The translations under genes and the position numbers were made by a program. This document shows positions 38,019-46,931 of a DNA stretch of 64,000 nucleotides, in pieces. Each line of letters begins with the position of its first letter. Within the stretch, counting starts at the first letter, position 1. A model generated the notes under the pieces. That model had not been told where the DNA came from. It did not search any database and saw nothing but the letters and a program-made list of their open reading frames with translations. Source of the DNA: Acidimangrovimonas sediminis (GTDB lineage Bacteria > Pseudomonadota > Alphaproteobacteria > Rhodobacterales > Rhodobacteraceae); the NCBI RefSeq assembly GCF_002871005.1, contig NZ_PHSN01000001.1:361867-425866 (forward strand), written 5' to 3'.

Positions 38019-39515
38019 ATGGATCTTCTGTCCTTCGTCACCCCGCTGTTCCTGACCCTCATCGTCTCGGGCACGGTGATCGGCATCGTCTTCGGCTCTA
38101 TCCCCGGGCTGACCGCGACGATGGCGGTCGCCGTCTGCCTGCCGCTGACCTATTCGCTGGGTCTCAACAACGGTCTGGGGCTTCTTCTGGGGCTCTATGT
38201 CGGCGGCATTTCCGGCGGGCTGGTGCCGGCGATCCTGCTGGGCATCCCGGGCACGCCAAGCTCCATCACCACCACCTTCGACGGCTACCCCATGGCCAAG
38301 CGCGGCGAGGGGGAGCGGGCGCTGAGGATCGGCATCGTCTCTTCCGTCGTGGGCGGGCTGATCAGCCTTGCGGTGCTGGTGCTCTTCGCCCCGCTGCTCG
38401 CGGATTTCGCGATCGACTTCTCTTATGTCGAGAAGTTCCTGATCATCCTCTTCGCGCTGACCGTGATGGCGGCGCTGTCGAAGGACATGCTGCTGGGCAT
38501 CTTCTCTGGCGTGCTGGGGATCTTCATAAGCCTGATCGGTACCTACGACGTGTCGAACGGCGGCAACGGGAAGGAGCGGCTGATCCCCCCTGGCACGGAA
38601 TACTGGCTGCAGGACGGGTTCTCGCTCCTGCCGGTGCTGATCGGGCTCTTCGGCCTCGCCGCGATCCTCGAGGAGGCCGAGCTGGGCGTTCCCAAGGGGC
38701 AGTCGATGAAGGACATCAAGGTGGGGGCGCATTCGCGGTTCTCGTTCTCCGTCTTCGGCGGGCAGATCGTGAACCTCGTCCGATCCTCCCTCATCGGCAC
38801 CTTCGTGGGGATCCTGCCGGGCGTCGGCGGCTCGGCCGCCTCGATCCTGAGCTATACCAACGCCAAGACCTTCTCGCGTCACCCCGAACGCTTCGGCAAG
38901 GGAGAGCCCGCGGGCATCATCGCGTCTGAATCGGGCAACAACGGGTTGACCGGCGGCGCGCTGGTGCCGCTTCTGTCGCTGGGGATCCCGGGGGACAGCA
39001 CGACGGCGCTGCTGATCGGGGCGTTCACCTTGCAGGGCGTGCAGGTGGGGCCGCTGTTCATCTCGGGCAATACCGAGACCTGGAACGCGATGATCGTCGC
39101 CATGTTGATCGCCAATGTCGCGATGTTCGTTGTGATGTACCTCGCGATCCGATGGCTTGCGCTGGCGGTGACGATCCCCAAGCACATCCTTTTTCCGATC
39201 ATCCTGATGATGTGCGTGATCGGGGCCTATACGATCAACTACGGCATCATGTTCGATGTCTGGACGCTTCTGATCTTCGGCATCGGCGGCTGGCTGATGG
39301 GCAAGGTCGGGCTGGAGGTCGCGCCCTTCATCATCGGCTTCATCCTGGGCCCCTCGGCCGAGGTCTATTTCGTCAAGACGCTGGAAAGCTTCGGCACGCT
39401 GACGATCTTCTTCACCAAGAGCTGGATCGCAGTGGTGCTCTGGCTGCTGATCGCGGGCTCGGTTGCCACGTCGGTCTGGATGTCGCGCCGGCACCGGCGC
39501 CTTGACGAGGGGTGA
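38019..39515 (+). CDS. tctA: TTT transporter large membrane subunit (TctA)
   Basis: 498 residues, the usual TctA length, with about twelve helices. Signatures: GIVFGSIPGLTATMAVAVCLPLTY near the N-terminus, GISGGLVPAILLGIPGTPSS, and the second-half repeat FVGILPGVGGSAASILSY and LLSLGIPGDSTTALLIGAF. It forms the cation-driven transport channel with TctB. It starts seven bases after tctB. Confidence 0.95.
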   Translation: MDLLSFVTPLFLTLIVSGTVIGIVFGSIPGLTATMAVAVCLPLTYSLGLNNGLGLLLGLYVGGISGGLVPAILLGIPGTPSSITTTFDGYPMAKRGEGERALRIGIVSSVVGGLISLAVLVLFAPLLADFAIDFSYVEKFLIILFALTVMAALSKDMLLGIFSGVLGIFISLIGTYDVSNGGNGKERLIPPGTEYWLQDGFSLLPVLIGLFGLAAILEEAELGVPKGQSMKDIKVGAHSRFSFSVFGGQIVNLVRSSLIGTFVGILPGVGGSAASILSYTNAKTFSRHPERFGKGEPAGIIASESGNNGLTGGALVPLLSLGIPGDSTTALLIGAFTLQGVQVGPLFISGNTETWNAMIVAMLIANVAMFVVMYLAIRWLALAVTIPKHILFPIILMMCVIGAYTINYGIMFDVWTLLIFGIGGWLMGKVGLEVAPFIIGFILGPSAEVYFVKTLESFGTLTIFFTKSWIAVVLWLLIAGSVATSVWMSRRHRRLDEG

Positions 39516-39619
39516 CCGAGGAGCCATCGGAAGCTGATCGGGGAACGTAGTGGCAGGGCAAGCGCCCGGCGGCGCGCGGGGTCTTGCGCGGCGCCGGGCA
39601 ACGCGGGACAAGCGGTGCG

Positions 39620-40678
39620 ATGGAGCACGAGAACGGCACGACACGAAAGCGGGGGACACGGGCGCGCGGAGCGGGCAGCCGCGGCGGCGGCGCTGTCACC
39701 ATGACCACGGTCGGCCGCATCGCCGGGGTTTCGCAGGCCACCGTGTCGCGCGCGCTCAGCGATCCCTCGCGGGTGTCGCCCGAGACGCTTGAGAAGATCC
39801 GGCAGGCGATCCGCGCGACGGGCTTCGTGCCGAATGCCGTGGCCGGTGCGCTGGCGTCGAGCCGGTCGAACCTGATCACCGCGCTGGTGCCCTCGATCAC
39901 CAACATCGTCTATTCCTCGCTGATCCAGTCGTTCAGCCGGGTGATGCGCGAGTGGGGCTACCAGATCCTGCTGTCCGAGACCGGTTTCGATGCGGAGGAG
40001 GAAGAGGCGCTGATCGCCGCCCACCTGTCGCGACGTCCCGACGCGATGCTGCTGACCGGAACCCGCCATTCGCCGCAAGCCCGCAAGATGCTGATCGGTT
40101 CGGGTATTCCCGTGGTCGAGGTCTGGGACATCACCGACACGCCGATCGACTTCTGCGTAGGCTTCTCCCATGTCGAGGCCGGCCGGGCGGTGGCCCGCTT
40201 CGTGCGCGAACTGGGCCATGACCGCGCCGTCACCGTCACCGCCAACGACGAGCGCGCGCGCCGCCGCCGCGACGCCTTCGCCGAAAGCTTCGTGCAGGCG
40301 GGGGGCACGACGCCCGTCGCGGTAGATTGCCCCGGCGCGGCCAGCCTTGCCGCCGGCCGCGCCGCGCTGGTCGAGGCGCTGGAGGTCCACGGTTTCGGGC
40401 GTGGCGTGGTGTTCTGCAGTTCCGACCTGCTGGCGCATGGCGTCGTCAGCGAGGCACAGGTGCGTGGCATCGCGGTGCCCGGGGACCTCGCCGTCGTGGG
40501 CTTCGGCGACCAGGACTTCGCCGCGATGGTCGAGCCGCCCCTGACCACGGTTCGCGTCGACCGGGCCGAGCTGGGGCGCAGGGCCGCCACCGCGCTGCGG
40601 GCCCGGCTGGAAGGCAACGATCCCGGCGAGACGGTCATCGACCTCGGCTACCGGATCATCCGCCGCGGCTCTGCCTGA
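39620..40678 (+). CDS. LacI family regulator, GntR-like, of the sugar-acid locus
   Basis: 352 residues. After an Arg/Gly-rich leader of about 32 residues comes the helix-turn-helix (TTVGRIAGVSQATVSRALSDPS) and the core of the gluconate-type LacI group (LVPSITNIVYSSLIQSF, GDLAVVGFGDQDFA, TTVRVDRAELG). It lies downstream of tctA in the same direction and probably controls the sugar-acid genes through the sites at 36220-36344. The start is uncertain; the leader is unusually basic, and ATG 39620 has no strong ribosome site. Confidence 0.88.
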   Translation: MEHENGTTRKRGTRARGAGSRGGGAVTMTTVGRIAGVSQATVSRALSDPSRVSPETLEKIRQAIRATGFVPNAVAGALASSRSNLITALVPSITNIVYSSLIQSFSRVMREWGYQILLSETGFDAEEEEALIAAHLSRRPDAMLLTGTRHSPQARKMLIGSGIPVVEVWDITDTPIDFCVGFSHVEAGRAVARFVRELGHDRAVTVTANDERARRRRDAFAESFVQAGGTTPVAVDCPGAASLAAGRAALVEALEVHGFGRGVVFCSSDLLAHGVVSEAQVRGIAVPGDLAVVGFGDQDFAAMVEPPLTTVRVDRAELGRRAATALRARLEGNDPGETVIDLGYRIIRRGSA

Positions 40679-40847
40679 TCGGCCCCGCGGCGGGCAAGGA
40701 TAGGCAGGGAGGCAGGTACAGCCTGCCCGCCAGCGGGTAACGGGTATGCGCAAACCGCCACTGGCGGGCGTTGGCCCGCGGCACAGTTCCTTCCGTTCGT
40801 GCGCCGGGGACGGCGCTGAGGACATTGCGCCGGAAGAGGACCTCTGC

Positions 40848-42047
40848 ATGACCAATGGACGCCCCGAGACGGCTCCCGACGCTGCCGCCGCCCGCTGGGC
40901 GCTGCTTGCCCTGGCCGTCGGTGCCTTCGGCATCGGCACGACCGAATTCGCCCCCATGGGCCTTCTGCCGACCATCGCCCGGGGGGTCGACGTGTCGATC
41001 CCGACGGCCGGCCTGCTGATCAGCGCCTATGCCATCGGCGTCATGGTCGGCGCGCCGATCATGACCATGGCGCTCAGCCACCTCAGGCGTCCGAAGGCGC
41101 TGATGCTGCTGATGGGGATCTTCACGCTGGGCAATCTGATGTCGGCGGTGGCGCCGGATTACGCGCTGCTGATGGTGGCGCGTGTCGTGACCAGCTTCTG
41201 CCATGGCGCCTTCTTCGGCCTCGGCTCCATCGTCGCGATGCGCCTCGCCCCGCCGGAAAAGCGTGCCGCCGCGGTGTCGACCATGTTCATGGGGCTGACC
41301 ATCGCCAATGTCGGTGGCGTGCCCATGGCCACCTGGATCGGCGAGCACGTCGGCTGGCGCAGCGCCTTTGCCGGAACGGCGGCGCTGGGGATCGTGACCA
41401 TCGTGGCGCTCGTCCTCGCCCTGCCGCGCGGAGAGAAGAGCGGCCGCCCGGACCTGCGAAGCGAACTGCGCGTGATCGGCCGCGGCAATGTCCTTCTCGC
41501 GATGGGGACGACGGTGATGGGGGCGGGCGCGATGTTCACCCTCTACACCTACCTCGTCGCCGCGATGGAGCGGATCACCGGCGCCTCGGACAATTTCGTG
41601 ACCGTTGCGCTGATCCTCGTGGGCCTCGGCTTCACCGTCGGGAACTGGTTGGGCGGCAAGCTTGCGTCCTGGTCGCTCGACGGCGCGACGGTGCTGTTCC
41701 TCGCGCTCGAGGCGGTGATGCTGTTCGCGCTGCCGCTGCTTTTGCAAACCCGTGTCGGTACGGCCGCGGGGGCTTTCCTGTGGGGCGTCACGGCCTTTGC
41801 CATCGTCGCGCCGATCCAGACCCGGGTGATGCAGGCGGCCGAGGATGCGCCCGCGCTTGCCTCGTCGCTCAACATCGGGGCGTTCAACCTTGGCAATGCG
41901 CTGGGGGCCGGGGTCGGCGGCGGTGTCCTCGCGCTCGGGCTGGGATATCAGCTCGTGCCGGTGGCGGCGGCGCTTCTGGCGATCGCGGCGGTGCTGCTGG
42001 TCTGGGCGGGACGCGCGGGCAGCGGTCTGCGGCAGGTCGCGCCCTGA
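40848..42047 (+). CDS. MFS transporter, DHA1/AraJ-like exporter
   Basis: 399 residues, twelve predicted helices. The first helix carries GAFGIGTTEFAPMGLLPTIA, the hallmark of the AraJ/NepI/chloramphenicol-exporter group, and the loop 2-3 region LSHLRRPKALMLLMG is present. Substrate cannot be read; sugars, purines and drugs are all exported by relatives. GAGGA precedes ATG 40848. It follows the LacI gene by 170 bases, so membership in the sugar-acid locus is possible but not shown. Confidence 0.9.
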   Translation: MTNGRPETAPDAAAARWALLALAVGAFGIGTTEFAPMGLLPTIARGVDVSIPTAGLLISAYAIGVMVGAPIMTMALSHLRRPKALMLLMGIFTLGNLMSAVAPDYALLMVARVVTSFCHGAFFGLGSIVAMRLAPPEKRAAAVSTMFMGLTIANVGGVPMATWIGEHVGWRSAFAGTAALGIVTIVALVLALPRGEKSGRPDLRSELRVIGRGNVLLAMGTTVMGAGAMFTLYTYLVAAMERITGASDNFVTVALILVGLGFTVGNWLGGKLASWSLDGATVLFLALEAVMLFALPLLLQTRVGTAAGAFLWGVTAFAIVAPIQTRVMQAAEDAPALASSLNIGAFNLGNALGAGVGGGVLALGLGYQLVPVAAALLAIAAVLLVWAGRAGSGLRQVAP

Positions 42048-42205
42048 ACCACCCGTTCCCGGTATCAATGGTGGCCTCGGCGGCGATCTAGGTGGCGGCC
42101 GCGCACATGCCGCGCCTTGCCAACCGGCCGGCGATGCCACACAAGGGACGGACAGCTTCAGACGACGCGCGGATCCCACCGCGCCGCTTTCGGGGAGCGC
42201 CCCCG

Positions 42206-42240
42206 CCGCGCCCGGTCCTCCCGGGCGGGGCCGGGCGCGG
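42206..42240. terminator. Strong GC hairpin between two MFS genes
   Basis: A perfect 10-bp stem, CCGCGCCCGG (42206-42215) with CCGGGCGCGG (42231-42240), around a 15-base loop. There is no T run (GAAAGG follows). Its position 160 bases after one MFS stop and 100 before the next start suits a transcript boundary. Nothing else is recognisable in this gap of 291 bases. Confidence 0.4.
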
Positions 42241-42338
42241 GAAAGGGCGGCGGGCGGTTCCCCGGCGCGAGACATGACAACCAAGTGCCGGACACCGGAG
42301 GAGGGGTGCGCGCGGCTGAACCGGAACCAGGCGAGGCC

Positions 42339-43706
42339 ATGACTGCGCTCCCCCGATATCTACTTGCCCGTTTCGCCAGTGCGCTGGCGCTCTTTTCCGC
42401 GCTGCTCGGCAGCACGGCCCCCAGCCCGCTATACCCGATCTACATCGACCGGTTCGGCCTGTCGCATTTCATGGCGACGGCGATCTTCGCGGTCTACGCC
42501 ATCGGCACGCTGGGTGCGCTGGCGGTGGTGCCGCGGATCATGCGCTACTTTGGTGACCGGTGCCGCATCCTGATGGTCGGCCTCGCGCTGACCGCGGCGG
42601 GGACGATGCTGTTCGCGGTCTCGTCGGTGGAATGGACGCTGTTCCTCGGGCGGTTCCTCAACGGCGCGGGGACCGGGGTCGTCGCCGGGGTGGCCTCGAC
42701 CGCGCTGGTCGAGCTGGCGCCCGCCGCCGGGCGCCGGCTGGCCGCGACGCTGGCGACGCTGGCCTTCACCGGCGGGGCCGCCTCGGGGCCGCTGATCACG
42801 TCGGCGGCGCTGGCGCTGAACCTTGCGCCGACGGTGACGCCGTTCCTGGTGATCGCGGTGATTGCGCTTGCGGCCTTCCTCGGGCTCCTGCTGTCGCGCT
42901 GGCCCGGGGCCGACGAGATCGCCGGGCGCGATGCGCCGGCGGGCAGGGCTGCCGAGGGGGCTGCCGAGGGGACTGCCGACGACAGAAGCGAAGCCCGCCC
43001 CGATGCCGCTTCTGAAGCGGCCTCCGACTCCGCGCTGCCCGGTCTCTTTGTGCTGAGCTGCCTTGCGATCACCATCGCCTGGATGATCGGATCGGTGCTG
43101 ATGGCGGTGGGGGCCAACCTTGGGCTTGAGGTCTACAGGCTGGCCTCGGCCAGCGTGGCGGGCCTGATCCCCGCGCTGTTCCAGCTTTTCGCGGGCCTCG
43201 GGCAGGCGGTATGCGGCCGGTATTCCGGTCTGAGAACGGTCGGCTGGGGGGCGCTGGGGATCGTGCTGGCGCAGGTGACGCTGGTGCTGGCGGCGCCCGG
43301 CGCGCACGGTGCGGTGCTGGTGTTCGCTATGCCGTTCTGCGGCTTTGCCTATGGCGCGGCCTTCGTCGGCGGCCTGTCGCTGGCCAGTGCCACGACCGAC
43401 CCGGACCGGCGGGCCAGCCGGATTTCGCGTTTCTACACTGTCGGTTACCTGTCGAACGCCGTGCCGACGGTCAGCTTCGGCATCCTCACCGACGCGGTGG
43501 GGCTCGCCAATGCCTTCTATATCTTCTCGGCGGTATTGATCGCGCTGGGGCTGACGACCCTCGGCTATGCCGCACGCTATCGCCTGAACGGCACCGGCCG
43601 CCCGCCCCGCGGCCGCGGCAAGGGCGGCCGTGGGCGCCGTGGCAGGGCGACCATGGCCGAGCCTTCGCGTCGTGCCGCAGGGGGGCACCACCCCGAGACC
43701 TGCTGA
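42339..43706 (+). CDS. MFS transporter
   Basis: 455 residues, twelve predicted helices. STAPSPLYPIYIDRFGLSHFM at the N-terminus and LGRFLNGAGTGVVAGVASTALVEL fit the MFS_1 group. The central loop between helices 6 and 7 is a long Ala/Glu/Asp-rich low-complexity stretch (about residues 195-230). The last 35 residues are Arg/Gly-rich and unlike a transporter tail. Substrate unknown. GCGAGG precedes ATG 42339. Confidence 0.85.
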   Translation: MTALPRYLLARFASALALFSALLGSTAPSPLYPIYIDRFGLSHFMATAIFAVYAIGTLGALAVVPRIMRYFGDRCRILMVGLALTAAGTMLFAVSSVEWTLFLGRFLNGAGTGVVAGVASTALVELAPAAGRRLAATLATLAFTGGAASGPLITSAALALNLAPTVTPFLVIAVIALAAFLGLLLSRWPGADEIAGRDAPAGRAAEGAAEGTADDRSEARPDAASEAASDSALPGLFVLSCLAITIAWMIGSVLMAVGANLGLEVYRLASASVAGLIPALFQLFAGLGQAVCGRYSGLRTVGWGALGIVLAQVTLVLAAPGAHGAVLVFAMPFCGFAYGAAFVGGLSLASATTDPDRRASRISRFYTVGYLSNAVPTVSFGILTDAVGLANAFYIFSAVLIALGLTTLGYAARYRLNGTGRPPRGRGKGGRGRRGRATMAEPSRRAAGGHHPETC

Positions 43707-43850
43707 CGGGCTCCGGCCCGAGTTCTGCCCCGCGCCGGCCGGTCATCTGCAGCGCGTGCCCGGCCGGGGTCTTTTCCGGCGACGGTCGCGGTCCATGCGC
43801 GTCGGGGCCGACCCCGCCCAACCTGTTGCCGCGGTGGAGGTGCCGGAGGC

Positions 43851-44879
43851 TCAGCGGCTGGCGCAGATCGGCAACGGGCGGTAGGGGCGGGGCGGATGGT
43901 CTTGCGCGAAGCCCGCGATCACCGGGCCAAGCTCCGCCTGCGACCAGAACCGCGGCGCCCCGATCTCGTGCAGGCACGAGGCGTTCCAGTAGGGCGCGCG
44001 GGGCCCCCGGGGCGCCCCCGCCGACACCCACCGCCGCACTGCCGCGATATCGGCCGCGGCCGGGTAGATGTAGAGCGTCGCGGGATCCTGGTGCACGAGG
44101 GCGACGATCGCCCGCGCATCCTCGGGCGTCCAGCTCGTGCAGCCGTTGCTGCGGCCCTGCGCGTAGGTCACCAGCCGGCCGACGGGCACGTAACCTTCGT
44201 CATTGGCATAGGGGCTGGCCGCGTCCTTCATGCGGCAGGCGGCGCGCACCAGCACCGCCGCATGGCCGCCGATCTGACGCGCGCGGGCATTCGCCGTCGC
44301 CCCCTCGCCGTCGAATTGCACGAAGGCGCGGGTCAGGGCGGCAAGCTGGCCGTCGCTCTCGGGGTAATAGCCCTTGAAGGTGGTATGGGTCTCGGCGGTC
44401 AGGTAATCGCCGCCGGTGGTGAGGTTCGACCCCGAGGCATTGCCGAAATTCGCCGCGCACCGCCGCCCGTTGGAGAAATCGGCGGCGCCGAGGTCGCGGC
44501 CGCTGCCATGCCCTGCCGACACCGCGCGGAAGGCGTGGCGGGCCTCGCACAGGATGTAGAACCGCGGGTTGGGCCGGCCTGCGGGGGTATAGCCGGGCCG
44601 CGTCGCGTCCATCGCCATGTAGCAGGGATTGCGCGTCTCGCCCGACCGCAGCTTGCGCGCATGCAGCGCGCGGGCCCGGGCCAGCACCACCGGCGCAATC
44701 TGTCCCGCCCCGTCACCGACATGGGGGCGCAGCCAGGCCGGCACCTCGATCTCTCCGCTCGCGGCCGCGGCGGGCAGGGGGCCTGCGCCAAGAAGAAGGG
44801 CCAGCGCGGCCAGGGTACGCCGCCGCGCCCTTCGGGGCGCGGGAGATCGGGGGGAGAAAAGCGGCAGGGGGCGTGTCAT
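43851..44879 (-). CDS. YkuD_2-type murein L,D-transpeptidase domain protein
   Basis: 342 residues with a basic N-terminus and a hydrophobic stretch ending in LPAAAASG, probably a signal peptide; exported. The catalytic domain has YMAMDATRPGYTPAGRPNPRFYIL, ETHTTFKGYYPESDG and the cysteine motif GRSNGCTSW, as in the YkuD_2 family predicted to cross-link peptidoglycan. GGGAG lies before ATG 44879; an ATG five codons upstream is possible. It faces the second MFS gene and is not part of an evident operon. Confidence 0.8.
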   Translation of the reverse strand: MTRPLPLFSPRSPAPRRARRRTLAALALLLGAGPLPAAAASGEIEVPAWLRPHVGDGAGQIAPVVLARARALHARKLRSGETRNPCYMAMDATRPGYTPAGRPNPRFYILCEARHAFRAVSAGHGSGRDLGAADFSNGRRCAANFGNASGSNLTTGGDYLTAETHTTFKGYYPESDGQLAALTRAFVQFDGEGATANARARQIGGHAAVLVRAACRMKDAASPYANDEGYVPVGRLVTYAQGRSNGCTSWTPEDARAIVALVHQDPATLYIYPAAADIAAVRRWVSAGAPRGPRAPYWNASCLHEIGAPRFWSQAELGPVIAGFAQDHPPRPYRPLPICASR

Positions 44880-45226
44880 CCGGGCTCCCGTCATGTGGTC
44901 GGGCGGTGGGTGGCTCTGCACCCAGAGTAACGGATGGGGCCGATCCCGCAACGCCCTTGCGGATCCCGGGACCGGCGCGGGCCCATATCGCGCTTATCCC
45001 GGGGGCGATCCCGGGGGCGCTGCCCGGCGCGGTGAACGGCAAATCCCGCTCGGCCGGGGAAGAGCCAGAGCGGCCGGTCTATCCTTGGCGACAGCAGCGG
45101 CGCTCCTGTTGTCGGTCCGAGCGCGGGCAACGAATGGCCGCCAAGTTGCGACGGTCCTCGGCCACTCGACACCTTAGCGCGTTCCGCGGGGCCCAAGAGG
45201 CACGGCGGTTCAGGAAGACGGCCAGG
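44880..45226. other. Intergenic region without a recognised gene
   Basis: 347 bases between the YkuD_2 gene start and the phnV stop, both minus strand. It must hold the YkuD_2 promoter and the end of the phnSTUV transcript. I see a direct repeat, ATCCCGGGGGCG twice in a row (about 44998-45021), and no convincing ORF, promoter or terminator. Confidence 0.6.
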
Positions 45227-46045
45227 TCACGCCGTGCCGCTCCGGCGGCCCCCGGCTCTGCCACCGCGCGTCGCGAGTTGCACCAGCGCCAGATGTACGA
45301 GGGTGGCGGCGATGAGGATCACGGTCAGGGCCGACCCCTCGAACACGTCGCCCCGGTCGGTGAGCGCGAAGATCGACACCGGCATCGTCACCCATCCCGG
45401 CGGATAGAGCATCGACGTCGCCCCGAGCTCGCCCATCGACAGCGCGACGCTCAGCCCGAACGCGGCGGCGAGATAGGGCAGCAGCAGTGGCAGGGTGACC
45501 CGGCGCAGCCGGTAACCCGCCGAGGCGCCAAGGCTTTCGGCCATCTGCTCCACGTCGCGGGGAAGTTGCATCAGCCCGGCACTGACCGCCCCGAAGGCAA
45601 AGGCCGAGACGATGACGAAATGCGCGATGACGACGATCAGCGCGGTGCCGTTCAAAAGCACCGGCGGCCGGCTGAAGGCCACCAGCAGCGCCAGCCCGAC
45701 CGAGACCGAGGGCACGGCGCTCGGCAGGAAGAACAGGAGGTCGAGGGCCCGTCGCCCGATACCCCGCCCGCCACGCAGCGCCAGCGCCGCGGCGGTGCCC
45801 GAGACCAGCGCCACCGCGCTGGCGGCAAGGCCGGTGACAAGGCTTGCCCAGACCGCCTCGCCCGGGGCACCCTGGAAGACGGCGGTGAAGTTCCCCAGGC
45901 CCATCTGGCTTGGCCAGACTCCGTTCCACTGCCCCGCGAAGGCCGCCAGCACGATGATCGCGAGGGGGGCCGCGTAAAGGACGAGGACGACCAGCGCGGT
46001 GACCCCAAGTACTGCCGCGCGGCCCGCTCTAGACCAGATCAGCAT
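45227..46045 (-). CDS. phnV: 2-aminoethylphosphonate ABC transporter permease PhnV
   Basis: 272 residues, six helices, binding-protein-dependent permease fold with the ABC loop MAESLGASAGYRLRRVTLPLLLP. With PhnU it forms the membrane channel of the PhnSTUV importer. The family also resembles iron and polyamine permeases; the assignment rests on gene order and on phnW, phnX and a PhnS-like receptor in the same locus. It overlaps phnU by 17 bases. Confidence 0.87.
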   Translation of the reverse strand: MLIWSRAGRAAVLGVTALVVLVLYAAPLAIIVLAAFAGQWNGVWPSQMGLGNFTAVFQGAPGEAVWASLVTGLAASAVALVSGTAAALALRGGRGIGRRALDLLFFLPSAVPSVSVGLALLVAFSRPPVLLNGTALIVVIAHFVIVSAFAFGAVSAGLMQLPRDVEQMAESLGASAGYRLRRVTLPLLLPYLAAAFGLSVALSMGELGATSMLYPPGWVTMPVSIFALTDRGDVFEGSALTVILIAATLVHLALVQLATRGGRAGGRRSGTA

Positions 46046-46931
46046 GACCGCCCCCCATCCTGCCCACCATCGCGCGATAGAGGGCGTAAAGCCCGACCGA
46101 CAGCACGAGGTTCGCGCTGGCGACCACGCAGGCGGTGGGATAATCGAATTCCTGGATCGCCTTGGAATACACCAGCAGCGGTAGCGTGATCACCCCCTTC
46201 GCGCCGATGAACAGAACGATGCCGAACTCGTTCACCGTGAGCAGCAGGCACAGTGACCCGCCCGCCATCAGCGCCGGCAGGGCCGCCGGCAGCAGGATCC
46301 GCCGCACGATCATCGGGGCGCGCGCCCCGAGAGAGGCAGCCACCTCGATCTGCGCCCGGTCGAGGGTCGAGAACGCGGCCATCAGCGGCCGCAGCACGAA
46401 GGGCGTGTAGACCGTGACCTCGGCCAGGATCACACCCCATGAGCTGTAGAGGAAGTCGAGCGGCGGCAGCGCGGCCCCAGTCGCCTGCATCAGGGTCTCG
46501 TTCACGATCCCGGCGGAGCCGTAGAGGAAGGTGAAGGCGAGGGTGACGAGGAAGGTGGGCAGCGCGATGAAGGTTTCGATCAGCCGCAGCGCGAGGGACC
46601 GGCCCGGGAAGGGCACGTAGCTCAGCACCACCGCCAGGGCGAAGCCGATCACGAGGCAGCCGAGGGTCGAGGCGAGCGCGATCCGCAGCGTGTTGGTCAG
46701 GGCCGTGCGGAAGATATGCGCGCCCAGAACCCGCAGCGCCGGGCCCGTATCCAGTCCCGCGCCGCCCCCGGTCAGCGCCTCGTGCAGCACCAGAGCGAGC
46801 GGGTAGAGAAACACCAGCGCCGACAGCGCGAGCGGCAGCACGACCCAGGCCGATCCCGGCAGGGCGGCGCGCAGGGTATGGCGCAGGGTTCGGTGGGGGT
46901 GGGGCAGGGGGCGCGTTGTCGCGTCAGCCAT
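46029..46931 (-). CDS. phnU: 2-aminoethylphosphonate ABC transporter permease PhnU
   Basis: 300 residues, six helices (LPLALSALVFLYPLALVLHEAL first). The ABC loop is EVAASLGARAPMIVRRILLPAALP. FSTLDRAQIEVA and NEFGIVLFIGAKGVITLPLLVY are typical of PhnU-type permeases. It overlaps the phnT end by eight bases and phnV by 17. Confidence 0.88.
   Translation of the reverse strand: MADATTRPLPHPHRTLRHTLRAALPGSAWVVLPLALSALVFLYPLALVLHEALTGGGAGLDTGPALRVLGAHIFRTALTNTLRIALASTLGCLVIGFALAVVLSYVPFPGRSLALRLIETFIALPTFLVTLAFTFLYGSAGIVNETLMQATGAALPPLDFLYSSWGVILAEVTVYTPFVLRPLMAAFSTLDRAQIEVAASLGARAPMIVRRILLPAALPALMAGGSLCLLLTVNEFGIVLFIGAKGVITLPLLVYSKAIQEFDYPTACVVASANLVLSVGLYALYRAMVGRMGGGHADLV

Noticed and set aside
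36245..38086. 613-residue minus-strand open frame opposite tctC and tctB
   Set aside because: Shadow; the tripartite transporter genes on the other strand are complete and typical.
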